From: Lachnospiraceae bacterium UBA6403
GTDB lineage: Bacteria; Bacillota; Clostridia; Lachnospirales; Lachnospiraceae
DNA length: 14,429 bases
NCBI GenBank assembly: GCA_002437435.1
Contig: DJPV01000009.1
Coordinates: 1 to 14,429 of the forward strand
Direction of reading: 5' to 3'
This document shows, one piece after another, positions 6,358 to 14,428 of the stretch (its first letter is position 1; every line of letters begins with the position of its first letter). The position numbers and the translations under genes are program-made. The notes under the pieces are model-generated. The model saw nothing but the letters and a program-made list of their open reading frames with translations. It made no database searches and had not been told where the DNA came from.

Positions 6358-9300
6358 ATGAAAAAATGTGTAAGAAACGTAACGGCGTGGCTGCTAACCA
6401 TTGTAATGGCAGCGGTGACAGTATTTCAGTGGGGAGGGCTGGCGGCAGATTCCGGAGGAACCGTACAGGCGGCAGATCTGATCGACCTGAGTCCTGATAA
6501 TGTAAAAATTAATCTGACAAACATCACGGGTAACTTCCGGTATACGGGATCTCCAATTGAACCGGAATTTTCAGTTACGGTGAACGGACAGACAATCAGT
6601 TCTGATTGTTATACTGTTGAATACAAGGATAATGTAAACCTTCGGAAGGGAAATGAAGCAGCAGAGATATGGATCTATGGTATTGAGAGCAGGGGATATA
6701 CAGGTTCTCAGTATGCATATTTTCATATTATAGAGGGAGATATCTCCAAAGCTGATGTTGCTTTTAAAGGTGATGCATATTACAACAGTACCGGATCGAT
6801 CCTGTATGTACCATATGTAAAACCGGGAGTAATGAATCCGCTTATTGGTAAAGTATCCTATGGAGGAAAAAAGTTAACCGAAAATACGGATTATATATTG
6901 ATAAAGGGAAACGAATTAAAAGAAGTCGGAGGAAATGGAACCCTAACGATTAAAGGAAAATCAAAATCCAACTGGTCATCTTCTTACAGTAAAAAAGTGA
7001 CATGGCAGGTAGTAAAGGCAGATATTGCGTCCGAAAATATCACTATGGAATATGAAAACTGTACTTATGATGGAACAGCAAAGACACCGAAGATCACAAT
7101 AGAGGATTCCAGATTCAGAACCTATTATCCAAGTGCTACTATTGATGGAACTTTGGAAGAGGGTACTGATTATACAGTTACATATGGTGATGCAGCTCAT
7201 GACAATATACAGCCGGGAACCGTAAAAGTAGTGATCACAGGAAAAGGTAATTATTCCGGTTTGGTTGAGAAAGAATTTACGATCAGTGATGACGGAAAGA
7301 ATCAGGATATTTCACAGGCAGATATCACAGTATCGGATGCCACTTATACCGGCGCACAGGTGACTCCGGATGTGAAAGTTGTCTATGCCGGTACAACATT
7401 GGAAAAGGAAAAGGATTATACGGTTCAATATCGAAATAACATAAATGTTGGTACAAAGACTGCAACTGCGGTTATCAGTGGAATGGGTGATTATACAGGT
7501 TCGAAAGATATGAAATTTACGATCAATAAAAAGGATTTGAGTGATCCGACCATTAAGGTTACAGCAAGTGATGTTACATATGCATATGGATCTAATGTTT
7601 CGTCACCTGCAATTACTGTTACAGATACAGTATCGGGAAAAGAATTAACCGGTGGAACATATGGTAAAGATTATACGATCAGTTATCCTACACGCCCTAC
7701 AGAAGTTGGTGACAATTATTCATTTACAATTACGGCAAAGGCAGATTCTAATTATACAGGAACTGCAACGGGCACATACCGGGTGCTGCCACTTGATGTG
7801 TCACAGACGGCACAGGTGACACTGGCACAAACGGAATATGAGTATAACGATGAGGCATTTAAACCTGCCGTAACATCCGTAGTTGTAAATGGAATAACTC
7901 TGGAAGACGGAAAAGATTATGCAGTAGATTATAAGGATAATATAGATGCTGGTGATAAGGCTAAAGTTATTGTTACATTTAAAGGAAATTATACAGGAAG
8001 TGTGACATCATGCTTTACGATCACATCACCGCTTCCAAATGTTAAAGATGCGTCTCTTACAATAGCGGATCAGACATATACAGGAAAACAGATCACTCCG
8101 GATGTAAGTACGATAACGATAGCAGGTCAGACCTTTACAAAGGATAAGGATTATACTGTTACTTACGGGGAGAATAAGAATGTTGGTTATGGTCAGATCA
8201 CATTGATAGGAAATAAACAGACCTGTGCGGGAACTCGCCTGATCGAGTTCAAGATCAATGCAGCGAATATTAGGCAGGCTTGTACCGTGAAGGGTCTGGT
8301 GTCCGGTCAGAAATTCGCATATACAGGTTCTGCGATCATGCCAAAGATATCTGTAACTTATGGGAATATTACTCTGGTTGAGAATGAAGATTATACGATC
8401 CGGTATAGTTCATCGAATCCGGTAAAAGCAGGCTCTTACCATGTGACGATCACTGGTAAAGGTAATTATACAGATCATATAGACCTGTTGTATATGATTA
8501 CTTCCGTTTCTATTGATGGAGCAATTGTTAAATATGCAGAATATGATAATACCTATAATGGAGCTGCAAAAGAACCTAAGGTCACGAGTATTATAACCGA
8601 AGATGGAACTACGATTACAGAGCTGAATGCTTTTGATGTTACATATACAGATAATATAAATTACGGAACAGCTACAATTACAGTAAAACCAAAGAGCACA
8701 AATGGTAAATATACAGGAACTGCAAGTACAACATTTACGATTAAGAAAGCAACTCTTTCAAATGACACCTGTACGATCAGTGCCATTCCGGATCAGACAT
8801 TCACTGAAAGTGAGATCAAACCGGAACCAACACTGACAGTTAACGGAAGAACCCTTGTAAAGGGAACTGATTATACAGTAGTTTACAAAGATAACACAAA
8901 TGTTGGAACAGCAACGATCACTATAAAAGGTCAGGGCAATTATACCGGAACTTATACCGGAAGCTTTACGATCGTAAAGAAGAATGATCCAACACCGGAG
9001 AAGATCAATCTGTCATCCGCTGTAATAACAGTTGCAGATCAGACCTATACCGGAAAAGCATTGACACCAAGCATAACAGTAGTGTTAAATGGAGCGGTTC
9101 TGCCGGCATCTGCTTATACAGTTACATACAGTAACAATGTAAATGTTGGAACAGCAACTGTTACAATCACAGGTAAAGGCAATTATGTTGGAAGCACTTC
9201 GGCGACATTTGCGATCAAGGCAGCAGCAAAGCCTGTTACACCTACTGTAACAAAGCCGGGTAAGGTAAAGGGAATCAGTGTAAAGAGTGTAAAGACAACA

Positions 9301-9813
9301 TCTGCAACCCTGAAATGGAAGAAGGTATCAGGTGCATCCGGTTATATGGTTTACCAGAAGAATCCATCAACCGGTAAGACCAAGCTTGTAAAGACTGTAA
9401 GTTCAAAGACAGTTTCATATAAAGCAACCAAGCTGAAATCAGCAACCAAGTATACATACACGATCTATGCTTACAAATTGTCAGGCAAGACAAAAGTCAG
9501 AGGCTCCGGCACAGCATACACATTTGTTACAAAGCCGGGTGCTGTTAAGAAGACAAAGGCAGTATCCAGGAAGACCAAGACCTGCGTAGTAAGCTGGAAG
9601 AAGACAAAGGGAGCCGATGGTTATGAAGTATACATGGCTACGTCCAAGAAGGGCAAATATAAGAAGATCGGTCAGACAAAGAAATTAACACTTACCAAGA
9701 AGAAATTAAAGAAAGGTAAGACCTGTTATTTCAAAGTCAGAGCGTATAAGACATATAAGGGCAAGAAAACCTATGGTGCTTATACAAAGGTTATAAAAGC
9801 AAAGATCAAATAG
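6358..9813 (+). CDS. Large secreted repeat protein with C-terminal fibronectin III domains
   Basis: This 1151-residue protein is probably exported. Residues 1-39 form a signal peptide (MKKCVRNVTAWLL... to VQA|AD). Residues 49 to about 954 hold eleven diverged repeats of ~75-95 residues. Each follows a pattern of YTG near the start, then a G-x-T-L strand, (K/G)DYTVxYxDNxNVGTATVTI, GKGNYTG and FTI, which looks like a beta-sandwich (Ig-like) unit. Two fibronectin type III domains follow (about 969-1058 and 1062-1151), each with a W-K-K core and an A/G-x-Y-V/T-Y pattern. They are very rich in lysine, mostly AAG codons. I see no LPXTG, SLH or choline-binding anchor and no catalytic motif, so a secreted or electrostatically wall-bound adhesin or scaffold is the best reading. 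GGAGGG (6343-6348) lies 9 bases before the ATG. An in-frame TTG at 6295 would add 21 non-signal-like residues and is rejected. Confidence 0.88.
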   Translation: MKKCVRNVTAWLLTIVMAAVTVFQWGGLAADSGGTVQAADLIDLSPDNVKINLTNITGNFRYTGSPIEPEFSVTVNGQTISSDCYTVEYKDNVNLRKGNEAAEIWIYGIESRGYTGSQYAYFHIIEGDISKADVAFKGDAYYNSTGSILYVPYVKPGVMNPLIGKVSYGGKKLTENTDYILIKGNELKEVGGNGTLTIKGKSKSNWSSSYSKKVTWQVVKADIASENITMEYENCTYDGTAKTPKITIEDSRFRTYYPSATIDGTLEEGTDYTVTYGDAAHDNIQPGTVKVVITGKGNYSGLVEKEFTISDDGKNQDISQADITVSDATYTGAQVTPDVKVVYAGTTLEKEKDYTVQYRNNINVGTKTATAVISGMGDYTGSKDMKFTINKKDLSDPTIKVTASDVTYAYGSNVSSPAITVTDTVSGKELTGGTYGKDYTISYPTRPTEVGDNYSFTITAKADSNYTGTATGTYRVLPLDVSQTAQVTLAQTEYEYNDEAFKPAVTSVVVNGITLEDGKDYAVDYKDNIDAGDKAKVIVTFKGNYTGSVTSCFTITSPLPNVKDASLTIADQTYTGKQITPDVSTITIAGQTFTKDKDYTVTYGENKNVGYGQITLIGNKQTCAGTRLIEFKINAANIRQACTVKGLVSGQKFAYTGSAIMPKISVTYGNITLVENEDYTIRYSSSNPVKAGSYHVTITGKGNYTDHIDLLYMITSVSIDGAIVKYAEYDNTYNGAAKEPKVTSIITEDGTTITELNAFDVTYTDNINYGTATITVKPKSTNGKYTGTASTTFTIKKATLSNDTCTISAIPDQTFTESEIKPEPTLTVNGRTLVKGTDYTVVYKDNTNVGTATITIKGQGNYTGTYTGSFTIVKKNDPTPEKINLSSAVITVADQTYTGKALTPSITVVLNGAVLPASAYTVTYSNNVNVGTATVTITGKGNYVGSTSATFAIKAAAKPVTPTVTKPGKVKGISVKSVKTTSATLKWKKVSGASGYMVYQKNPSTGKTKLVKTVSSKTVSYKATKLKSATKYTYTIYAYKLSGKTKVRGSGTAYTFVTKPGAVKKTKAVSRKTKTCVVSWKKTKGADGYEVYMATSKKGKYKKIGQTKKLTLTKKKLKKGKTCYFKVRAYKTYKGKKTYGAYTKVIKAKIK
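6502..9219 (+). repeat. Eleven tandem protein repeats (Ig-like, YTG/GNYTG type)
   Basis: Repeat units begin near 6502, 6760, 7042, 7327, 7555, 7813, 8053, 8281, 8527, 8773 and 9022, about 230-285 bases each. Units 4, 7, 10 and 11 are the closest to a consensus (DxTYTG...DYTVxY...NVG), while units 1, 2, 5 and 9 are the most diverged. Short near-identical DNA words around GGTAATTATACAGG recur, so recombination between units is possible. Confidence 0.8.
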
Positions 9814-9879
9814 ATGAAAGCTTTTTAGAACTATAGGACAAAATGTGTTGATAAAACCGTTTTCAATCCTGATAAATAA

Positions 9880-9948
9880 AAAACTCCATCCATAGTGGAT
9901 CATATTCAGAGAGAATAGAAGCTGCTGTGGATGGAGTTTTATTTATGT
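9880..9948. terminator. Bidirectional terminator with 13-bp stem
   Basis: AAAACTCCATCCA (9880-9892) pairs perfectly with TGGATGGAGTTTT (9928-9940), with a 35-base loop, followed by ATTT. An A-rich tract precedes it. It lies between the convergent repeat-protein gene and the phospholipase-like gene and should serve both. Confidence 0.85.
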
Positions 9949-9996
9949 ATATGATTATTCTATAGTTTATAATGCTTGCCATTATGTATACAGATG

Positions 9997-10779
9997 TTAT
10001 TTACATAAGATGTTTTTCATATAAGGCATTTCCAGATAATTGTCCGCCTGTTCCTGCAAAAAGGAGATGATATCCTTATAAGGAAAGATTTTTGTCATAC
10101 AATTATCATCAGGAGAGTTCTCTGTATCAGAGCAGACCGCCTGATTACCAGTTTCGAATGCAGTCTGAATTTCAGATTCGGTTGCTTCCGTGGTTCCGAT
10201 ATATGCAGATAAACACTTTTTTATCATTCCGGCATCTTCGGGTATACATTCTTTGATATGTATATCTTCCATTCGGTATGATACATGCTCCGGGACAAAT
10301 GGATGAAACTGTCTGTTCAGAACAGGATTGATCCGGTCATATTCCCCATAGAACCATTTGTCAGAGAAGAATTCTGCAAGCGGGATTCGGTCTGTCTGTC
10401 CTTTGAGCAGTCTTACAAATAAAGGATGCCTGGTATCGACAGAGGAAGCACCGGATTCATCTTCAAAGGCAAAATAATGCTGCCAGAAATCCGTCACATA
10501 ACTGGCGTCCAGCTGTAAATGTGCCAGAATTCCCAGATCAATAGGGGAAAGTCCCTGATCCCCGTACAGAGCATAAACAGCTGCCATATCTGGATATTTT
10601 GTGATCTGATATTTCTGGGATAATGGACGAAAATGGGTTCGCTCTTTATCCGATGTGACATCAGGAAGGATGCATCCAAGCATGAATTCTTCCGCAAATG
10701 TCTGTGGTATGTTTATTTGATTTTTTAAGCGGTTTAAAATTATTTCACCTTCTACAAGGTGCATTAAAAATCCGGGCAT
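9997..10779 (-). CDS. Zinc-dependent phospholipase C-like protein
   Basis: The 260-residue protein has candidate metal ligands in the spacing I associate with the zinc-dependent phospholipase C / S1-P1 nuclease-like helical fold found as single proteins in Clostridia: His7 (PGFLMHLVEGEI), Asp40 (LGCILPDVTSD), His49 (KERTHFRPL) and His87/Asp91 (LGILAHLQLDASYVTDFW), plus His101. No signal peptide is seen, so it probably acts in the cytoplasm, unlike secreted clostridial toxins of that fold. The C-terminal ~90 residues are acidic and not recognised. AGAAGG (forward 10788-10793) lies 8 bases before the ATG, with a promoter further upstream. It is divergent from the zinc-ribbon gene. The fold assignment is moderate and the substrate unknown. 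Confidence 0.65.
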   Translation of the reverse strand: MPGFLMHLVEGEIILNRLKNQINIPQTFAEEFMLGCILPDVTSDKERTHFRPLSQKYQITKYPDMAAVYALYGDQGLSPIDLGILAHLQLDASYVTDFWQHYFAFEDESGASSVDTRHPLFVRLLKGQTDRIPLAEFFSDKWFYGEYDRINPVLNRQFHPFVPEHVSYRMEDIHIKECIPEDAGMIKKCLSAYIGTTEATESEIQTAFETGNQAVCSDTENSPDDNCMTKIFPYKDIISFLQEQADNYLEMPYMKNILCK

Positions 10780-10803
10780 CGTCCTGACCTTCTTTCTCTG
10801 ATA

Positions 10804-10832
10804 ATAATAGATAGTTTATAGTGGGGTGTCAA
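10804..10832 (-). promoter_or_regulatory. Sigma-A promoter of the phospholipase-like gene
   Basis: On the minus strand, a perfect TTGACA (forward 10827-10832), 17 bases and TATTAT (forward 10804-10809). It is about 25 bases before the coding start. Confidence 0.65.
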
Positions 10833-10868
10833 GCGCGGAGAAATAAGATGTTCCATTCATTTCCGGTG

Positions 10869-10897
10869 TTGACGAAATATGGAAAAGGCTTTAAAGT
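10869..10897 (+). promoter_or_regulatory. Sigma-A promoter of the zinc-ribbon gene
   Basis: TTGACG (10869-10874), 17 bases, TAAAGT (10892-10897). The start would be near 10904, followed by a ~34-base leader to the ATG at 10938. It is back to back with the minus-strand promoter, with the two -35 boxes 36 bases apart. Confidence 0.55.
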
Positions 10898-10937
10898 AAA
10901 CGACAGAAGTACATTTGTTAGAAAAGAGGTGCGGTAT

Positions 10938-12155
10938 ATGGGTACAAAGATTTGTCCGATTTGTGACAGCCCGGTAAATAGTATTAATTTTTGTAAGACA
11001 TGTAAGCGGTTTGTCACGCCGATCGAAAATAATCATACATTTTATCTGAATGAGAGACGAAGCGATGTAGATTACCAGCGTGATTATAATTTCGATGGAG
11101 ATGCCTATGATTATAGTGCAGATAAGAAGGAGGTAGAAGATACAGTATCTGACTGTCACGATGAATTTGAATTCGGCAGGGATGAGCGAAAGGATTTTCA
11201 TGACGAATTCGGATCGGATCATAATGAAGATTACAACTGGCAGGAGGAGCAGAAAACATATTCTGGTAAACAGGATGGTAAGATAAAGTCGACAGAGGGA
11301 GAATGGAAATCCTGGCAGAATCGTACGCCGGGAACTCCATATAATACAGGAAAAAAGAAAAAGAAAGCATTTGTGATTGCTATCATCGGTGCTATTTTTG
11401 GCTTATGCTGTGAATTTTTACCGGTCATATTTGATCATATAAAGGATGATTCATATGAGTCAGATACAGAAGATGAGTATATAGAAGATGATACTTATAC
11501 GGAATGGGATGAAGAGGATGTAGATGATGCATCACTTGTTGCTCCGGATGGCTATATGTATTATACTGCGCCTGGAGAAAAACAGGGATCAGACGGCAAC
11601 TATTATACAGCCCTTTCTGCAGAAAAAGTATCGGAAGATGGCGGAGAATGTACATTAGTTGGACATTATGATGGTGTGACTATGACAGATTTTGAATCTG
11701 ATATGCTGGCAGGTGCACAGGATATGGGAATTGATCTGCAGGCAGATGAGTATGGCAGATATCTTGGACTATATAAGTATGACGATGGAAATACCTGCTA
11801 TGAAAAAAAGGATACATTTTATGCAGATATGGGATTTCTTCGTGTTGCCGTCTATGGAGATTATAATTCTGACAGAATCCATTCATTGATGATCGCACAG
11901 AAGATTCAGGATGATAATGACTATTACCGTATGGATGATATATATACGATAATTGCAAATGCTCTTGATGAGCCTGATCTGGAATCTGGAAGCGGTTACG
12001 ATTCTATTATAGCAGGACTCCATACGTTGCGGGATGCAACGGATACATCAGATGAAACAGGGAATAATTATACAGAAGTACATGTGGGAGAATGGGAGAT
12101 ATCAGTCTCACGCATGGGCGGTTATCTGTATATAGATCTGTATGTAAATAAGTAA
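10938..12155 (+). CDS. Zinc-ribbon, single-span membrane protein of unknown function
   Basis: I do not recognise a named family. The 405-residue protein starts with a four-cysteine zinc ribbon (Cys6, Cys9, Cys19, Cys22; CPICDSPVNSINFCKTC). A very acidic, Asp/Glu/Tyr-rich linker covers about 40-135. A basic KKKKK precedes one membrane span (about 143-165, FVIAIIGAIFGLCCEFLPVIF), then a second acidic linker (168-200) leads to an extracytoplasmic domain (about 200-405) without known motifs. The order zinc ribbon / linker / TM / outer domain resembles many Firmicute zinc-ribbon membrane proteins of unknown role. I choose the ATG at 10938 because AGAGGT (10925-10930) sits 7 bases before it and the promoter lies just upstream. 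An upstream in-frame GTG at 10821 would begin before that promoter. ftsH follows but has its own promoter. Confidence 0.8.
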   Translation: MGTKICPICDSPVNSINFCKTCKRFVTPIENNHTFYLNERRSDVDYQRDYNFDGDAYDYSADKKEVEDTVSDCHDEFEFGRDERKDFHDEFGSDHNEDYNWQEEQKTYSGKQDGKIKSTEGEWKSWQNRTPGTPYNTGKKKKKAFVIAIIGAIFGLCCEFLPVIFDHIKDDSYESDTEDEYIEDDTYTEWDEEDVDDASLVAPDGYMYYTAPGEKQGSDGNYYTALSAEKVSEDGGECTLVGHYDGVTMTDFESDMLAGAQDMGIDLQADEYGRYLGLYKYDDGNTCYEKKDTFYADMGFLRVAVYGDYNSDRIHSLMIAQKIQDDNDYYRMDDIYTIIANALDEPDLESGSGYDSIIAGLHTLRDATDTSDETGNNYTEVHVGEWEISVSRMGGYLYIDLYVNK

Positions 12156-12191
12156 AAAGGTTAAATCTTCGTGAACAAAAATGCTATTATA

Positions 12192-12220
12192 TTGCAAGCA
12201 AAAAAGAATGTGTCTATAAT
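12192..12220 (+). promoter_or_regulatory. Sigma-A promoter of ftsH
   Basis: TTGCAA (12192-12197), exactly 17 bases, and a perfect TATAAT (12215-12220). The start would be near 12227, leaving a ~65-base leader before the TTG start codon. Confidence 0.75.
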
Positions 12221-12291
12221 GAATGCGAAATTATCAGAAATACATACAAAAGAAAGATACAGCAGAAAAACTGTATAAAAGGAGGTTTCGA

Positions 12292-14163
12292 TTGGACAAT
12301 AATTTACCGGAAAACAGTAACAATAATAACAACAGCAATAACAATAATAATGGAAATAAAGGGAAAAACAATCGATCGATCATTGTGATCCTGGTTATCT
12401 CCATTTTGCTGACATTTTTATTCTGGCAGGTATTTGACCGTGTGTCATCAGGCAGAGAGGAAGAAGTCACATATGGTCAGTTCATCGAGATGTTAGATAA
12501 AGGTGAAGTTGGTTCTGTAAAGATCTATGGAAGCAAGATCGTATTTGAAAATAATGCCGATGATAAGCTGATCAGTAAGACCAAATATACAGCAACCAGA
12601 ATATCGGATGACAGTCTGGCAGAGAAACTTCGTCAGGCAAAAACGAAATATGGAACAGAATATGAAGGTGTAGATGAGAGTGGAAGTGCTATGGTCGGCA
12701 CAATCATTTCTTATATTGTGATGATCGTCGCGTTCTATCTGCTGTTATCAATGATCATGAAACGAAGCGGCGGCGTAGGCAGAGCAAATGCAAAGATCTA
12801 TGTTGAGAAGAAGACAGGCGTTACCTTTGCGGATGTAGCCGGTGAGGAAGAAGCGAAGGAGTCGCTGACTGAGATGGTGGATTTCCTTCACAATCCGAAG
12901 AAATATCTGGATATCGGTGCAAAGCTGCCCAAGGGTGCGCTGCTTGTGGGTCCTCCGGGAACCGGTAAGACTCTGCTTGCAAAAGCTGTGGCAGGTGAGG
13001 CAAATGTACCATTCTTCTCCATGTCCGGTTCAAGTTTTGTAGAGATGTATGTCGGTGTCGGTGCATCCCGTGTCAGAGATCTTTTCAAACAGGCGACACA
13101 GATGGCACCTTGTATCATATTTATCGATGAGATCGATGCGATCGGAAGAAGCAGAGATTCCAGACACGGTGGAGATTCCGAACGGGAGCAGACATTGAAC
13201 CAGCTCCTTGCAGAGATGGATGGCTTTGATACATCAAAGGGTATCGTGATCCTTGCGGCAACGAACCGTCCGGAGGTACTTGATAAAGCGCTCCTTCGCC
13301 CGGGAAGATTTGACCGTAGAGTTATCGTAGAGAAGCCGGATCTGAAGGGAAGAATCGATACACTGAAGGTTCATTCGAAGAATGTCAAGATGGATGAGTC
13401 AGTTGATCTTCGTGAACTTGCACTGGCAACCTCGGGTGCAGTCGGCGCGGATCTTGCAAATATTATAAACGAAGGTGCACTGGCAGCGGTAAGAGATGGC
13501 AGAAGTCTGGTTTCTCAGCAGGATCTGATCGGAGCAGTAGAAGTTGTATTTGCCGGAAAAGAGAAGAAGGATCGTCTGCTCAGTAAAGAAGAAAAACAGA
13601 TTGTTGCCTACCATGAAGTCGGACATGCGTTGCTCGCTGCACTTCAGAAGAATACAGAACCAATCCAGAGAATTACGATCGTTCCAAGAACAATGGGTTC
13701 TCTTGGTTATGTATGGCAGATTCCGGAGGAAGAAAAATATCTCGAATCCAAGAAAGAACTGGAAGCAGAGCTTGTAACCCTGCTCGGCGGACGTGCTGCA
13801 GAAGAGTTGAAATTTGACTCTGTAACGACCGGAGCATCTAATGATATCGAGAAGGCAACCAAGACAGCCAGAGCCATGATAACCATGTATGGTATGTCGG
13901 ACAAATTCGGTATGGTGCAGCTCGAATCGATAGAGGGACAGTATCTGGATAGAAATCTTGCACTTCAATGTTCGGATGAGACTGCAACAAAGATCGATAA
14001 GGAGATCCGCGATATGCTGCGGGATTCTTACAACAAGGCAAAGAAACTTTTGTCTGCTCATATGGCAGCTCTGGATTCTATCGCCTGCTTCCTGATAGAA
14101 CACGAAACGATCACCGGCAAAGAATTCATGTCGATTCTTGCTCAGGTGGAACCTCAGAAATAG
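12292..14163 (+). CDS. ftsH: ATP-dependent zinc metalloprotease FtsH (TTG start)
   Basis: This 623-residue membrane AAA+ protease degrades misassembled membrane proteins and short-lived regulators as a hexamer. Seen in order: an Asn-rich cytoplasmic tail (residues 3-22), TM1 (about 29-49), a short outer domain, TM2 (about 135-156), Walker A GPPGTGKT (220-227), Walker B IIFIDEID (Asp279/Glu280), the second region of homology ATNRPEVLDKALLRPGRFDR with arginine fingers Arg336/Arg339, and the zinc site HEVGH (His441, Glu442, His445) with Asp518 in TTGASNDIEKAT as third ligand. Everything needed for activity is present. GGAGGT (12281-12286) lies 5 bases before a TTG at 12292. The in-frame ATG at 12223 lacks a ribosome site and lies before the predicted transcription start, so the annotation should begin at TTG. 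Confidence 0.95.
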   Translation: MDNNLPENSNNNNNSNNNNNGNKGKNNRSIIVILVISILLTFLFWQVFDRVSSGREEEVTYGQFIEMLDKGEVGSVKIYGSKIVFENNADDKLISKTKYTATRISDDSLAEKLRQAKTKYGTEYEGVDESGSAMVGTIISYIVMIVAFYLLLSMIMKRSGGVGRANAKIYVEKKTGVTFADVAGEEEAKESLTEMVDFLHNPKKYLDIGAKLPKGALLVGPPGTGKTLLAKAVAGEANVPFFSMSGSSFVEMYVGVGASRVRDLFKQATQMAPCIIFIDEIDAIGRSRDSRHGGDSEREQTLNQLLAEMDGFDTSKGIVILAATNRPEVLDKALLRPGRFDRRVIVEKPDLKGRIDTLKVHSKNVKMDESVDLRELALATSGAVGADLANIINEGALAAVRDGRSLVSQQDLIGAVEVVFAGKEKKDRLLSKEEKQIVAYHEVGHALLAALQKNTEPIQRITIVPRTMGSLGYVWQIPEEEKYLESKKELEAELVTLLGGRAAEELKFDSVTTGASNDIEKATKTARAMITMYGMSDKFGMVQLESIEGQYLDRNLALQCSDETATKIDKEIRDMLRDSYNKAKKLLSAHMAALDSIACFLIEHETITGKEFMSILAQVEPQK

Positions 14164-14167
14164 GTGC

Positions 14168-14340
14168 AATACCGTACATGGACGGTTATATCACACAACT
14201 ATTATTCCGCAAGACGCTTGCGCTCTATTTCCACGCAACGGTGCTAAGTTCTCCGCCGATGGCGGTTCACTAAGAACCGGCGTGGAAAAAGGCTTGCTGC
14301 ATAACAGTATGTAATATAACCGTCCATGTGCGGTATTTTT
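14168..14340 (+). ncRNA. Structured element closed by a 24-bp inverted repeat, 3' of ftsH
   Basis: The left arm (14168-14191, AATACCGTACATGG...) and right arm (14314-14337) are inverted copies over 24 bases with one difference, which is a G-U pair in plus-strand RNA. A T-run (14336-14340) ends the right arm. Inside are a hairpin CGCAAG-ACG-CTTGCG (14208-14222), a perfect 9-bp stem TTTCCACGC/GCGTGGAAA (14228-14236 / 14280-14288) and, within it, CCGCC-GAT-GGCGG (14253-14265) enclosed by GTTCT/AGAAC (14248-14252 / 14273-14277), with GGTTC/GAACC as a competing pairing. It begins 4 bases after the ftsH stop. It could be a complex terminator, a processed 3' RNA or a MITE-type repeat. I do not recognise a known RNA family, and no clear target duplication is seen. 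Confidence 0.5.
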
Positions 14341-14350
14341 GATATCTCCT

Positions 14351-14400
14351 AAAAAACATATACCACAGCATAGTTGCAATATGTCGTAGTGGTTTTTATA
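14351..14400. terminator. Terminator-like hairpin, possibly bidirectional
   Basis: An A-run (14351-14356), ACCAC (14362-14366), inner GCATA/TATGT pairing (14368-14372 / 14380-14384), GTGGT (14389-14393) and a T-run to 14397. The tracts on both sides would allow function on either strand. Confidence 0.5.
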
Positions 14401-14402
14401 TA

Positions 14403-14428
14403 TAAAAATGCCGTTTTTGACGTGGCAT
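14403..14428 (-). terminator. Terminator for a minus-strand gene beyond the right edge
   Basis: On the minus strand, ATGCC, an 11-base loop, GGCAT (forward 14408-14428) and then TTTTATA. The short GC-containing stem with a U-run suggests that a gene to the right ends here, convergent with ftsH. Confidence 0.4.

Noticed and set aside
6502..9219. CRISPR array or satellite-type DNA repeat
   Set aside because: The repetition is at protein level with ~80-residue diverged units; there are no short identical repeats with spacers.
10821..10937. Upstream GTG start adding 39 residues to the zinc-ribbon protein
   Set aside because: It would begin before the promoter at 10869-10897; the ATG at 10938 has a good ribosome site and starts directly at the zinc ribbon.
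12223..12291. ATG start of ftsH
   Set aside because: No ribosome site, and it sits 3 bases after a perfect TATAAT, so it would not be transcribed; TTG at 12292 has GGAGGT.
13399..14169. Long (256-codon) minus-strand frame opposite the ftsH 3' half
   Set aside because: It is an antisense shadow of a fully conserved protease domain, with Cys/Phe/Leu-rich composition and no ribosome site or promoter.
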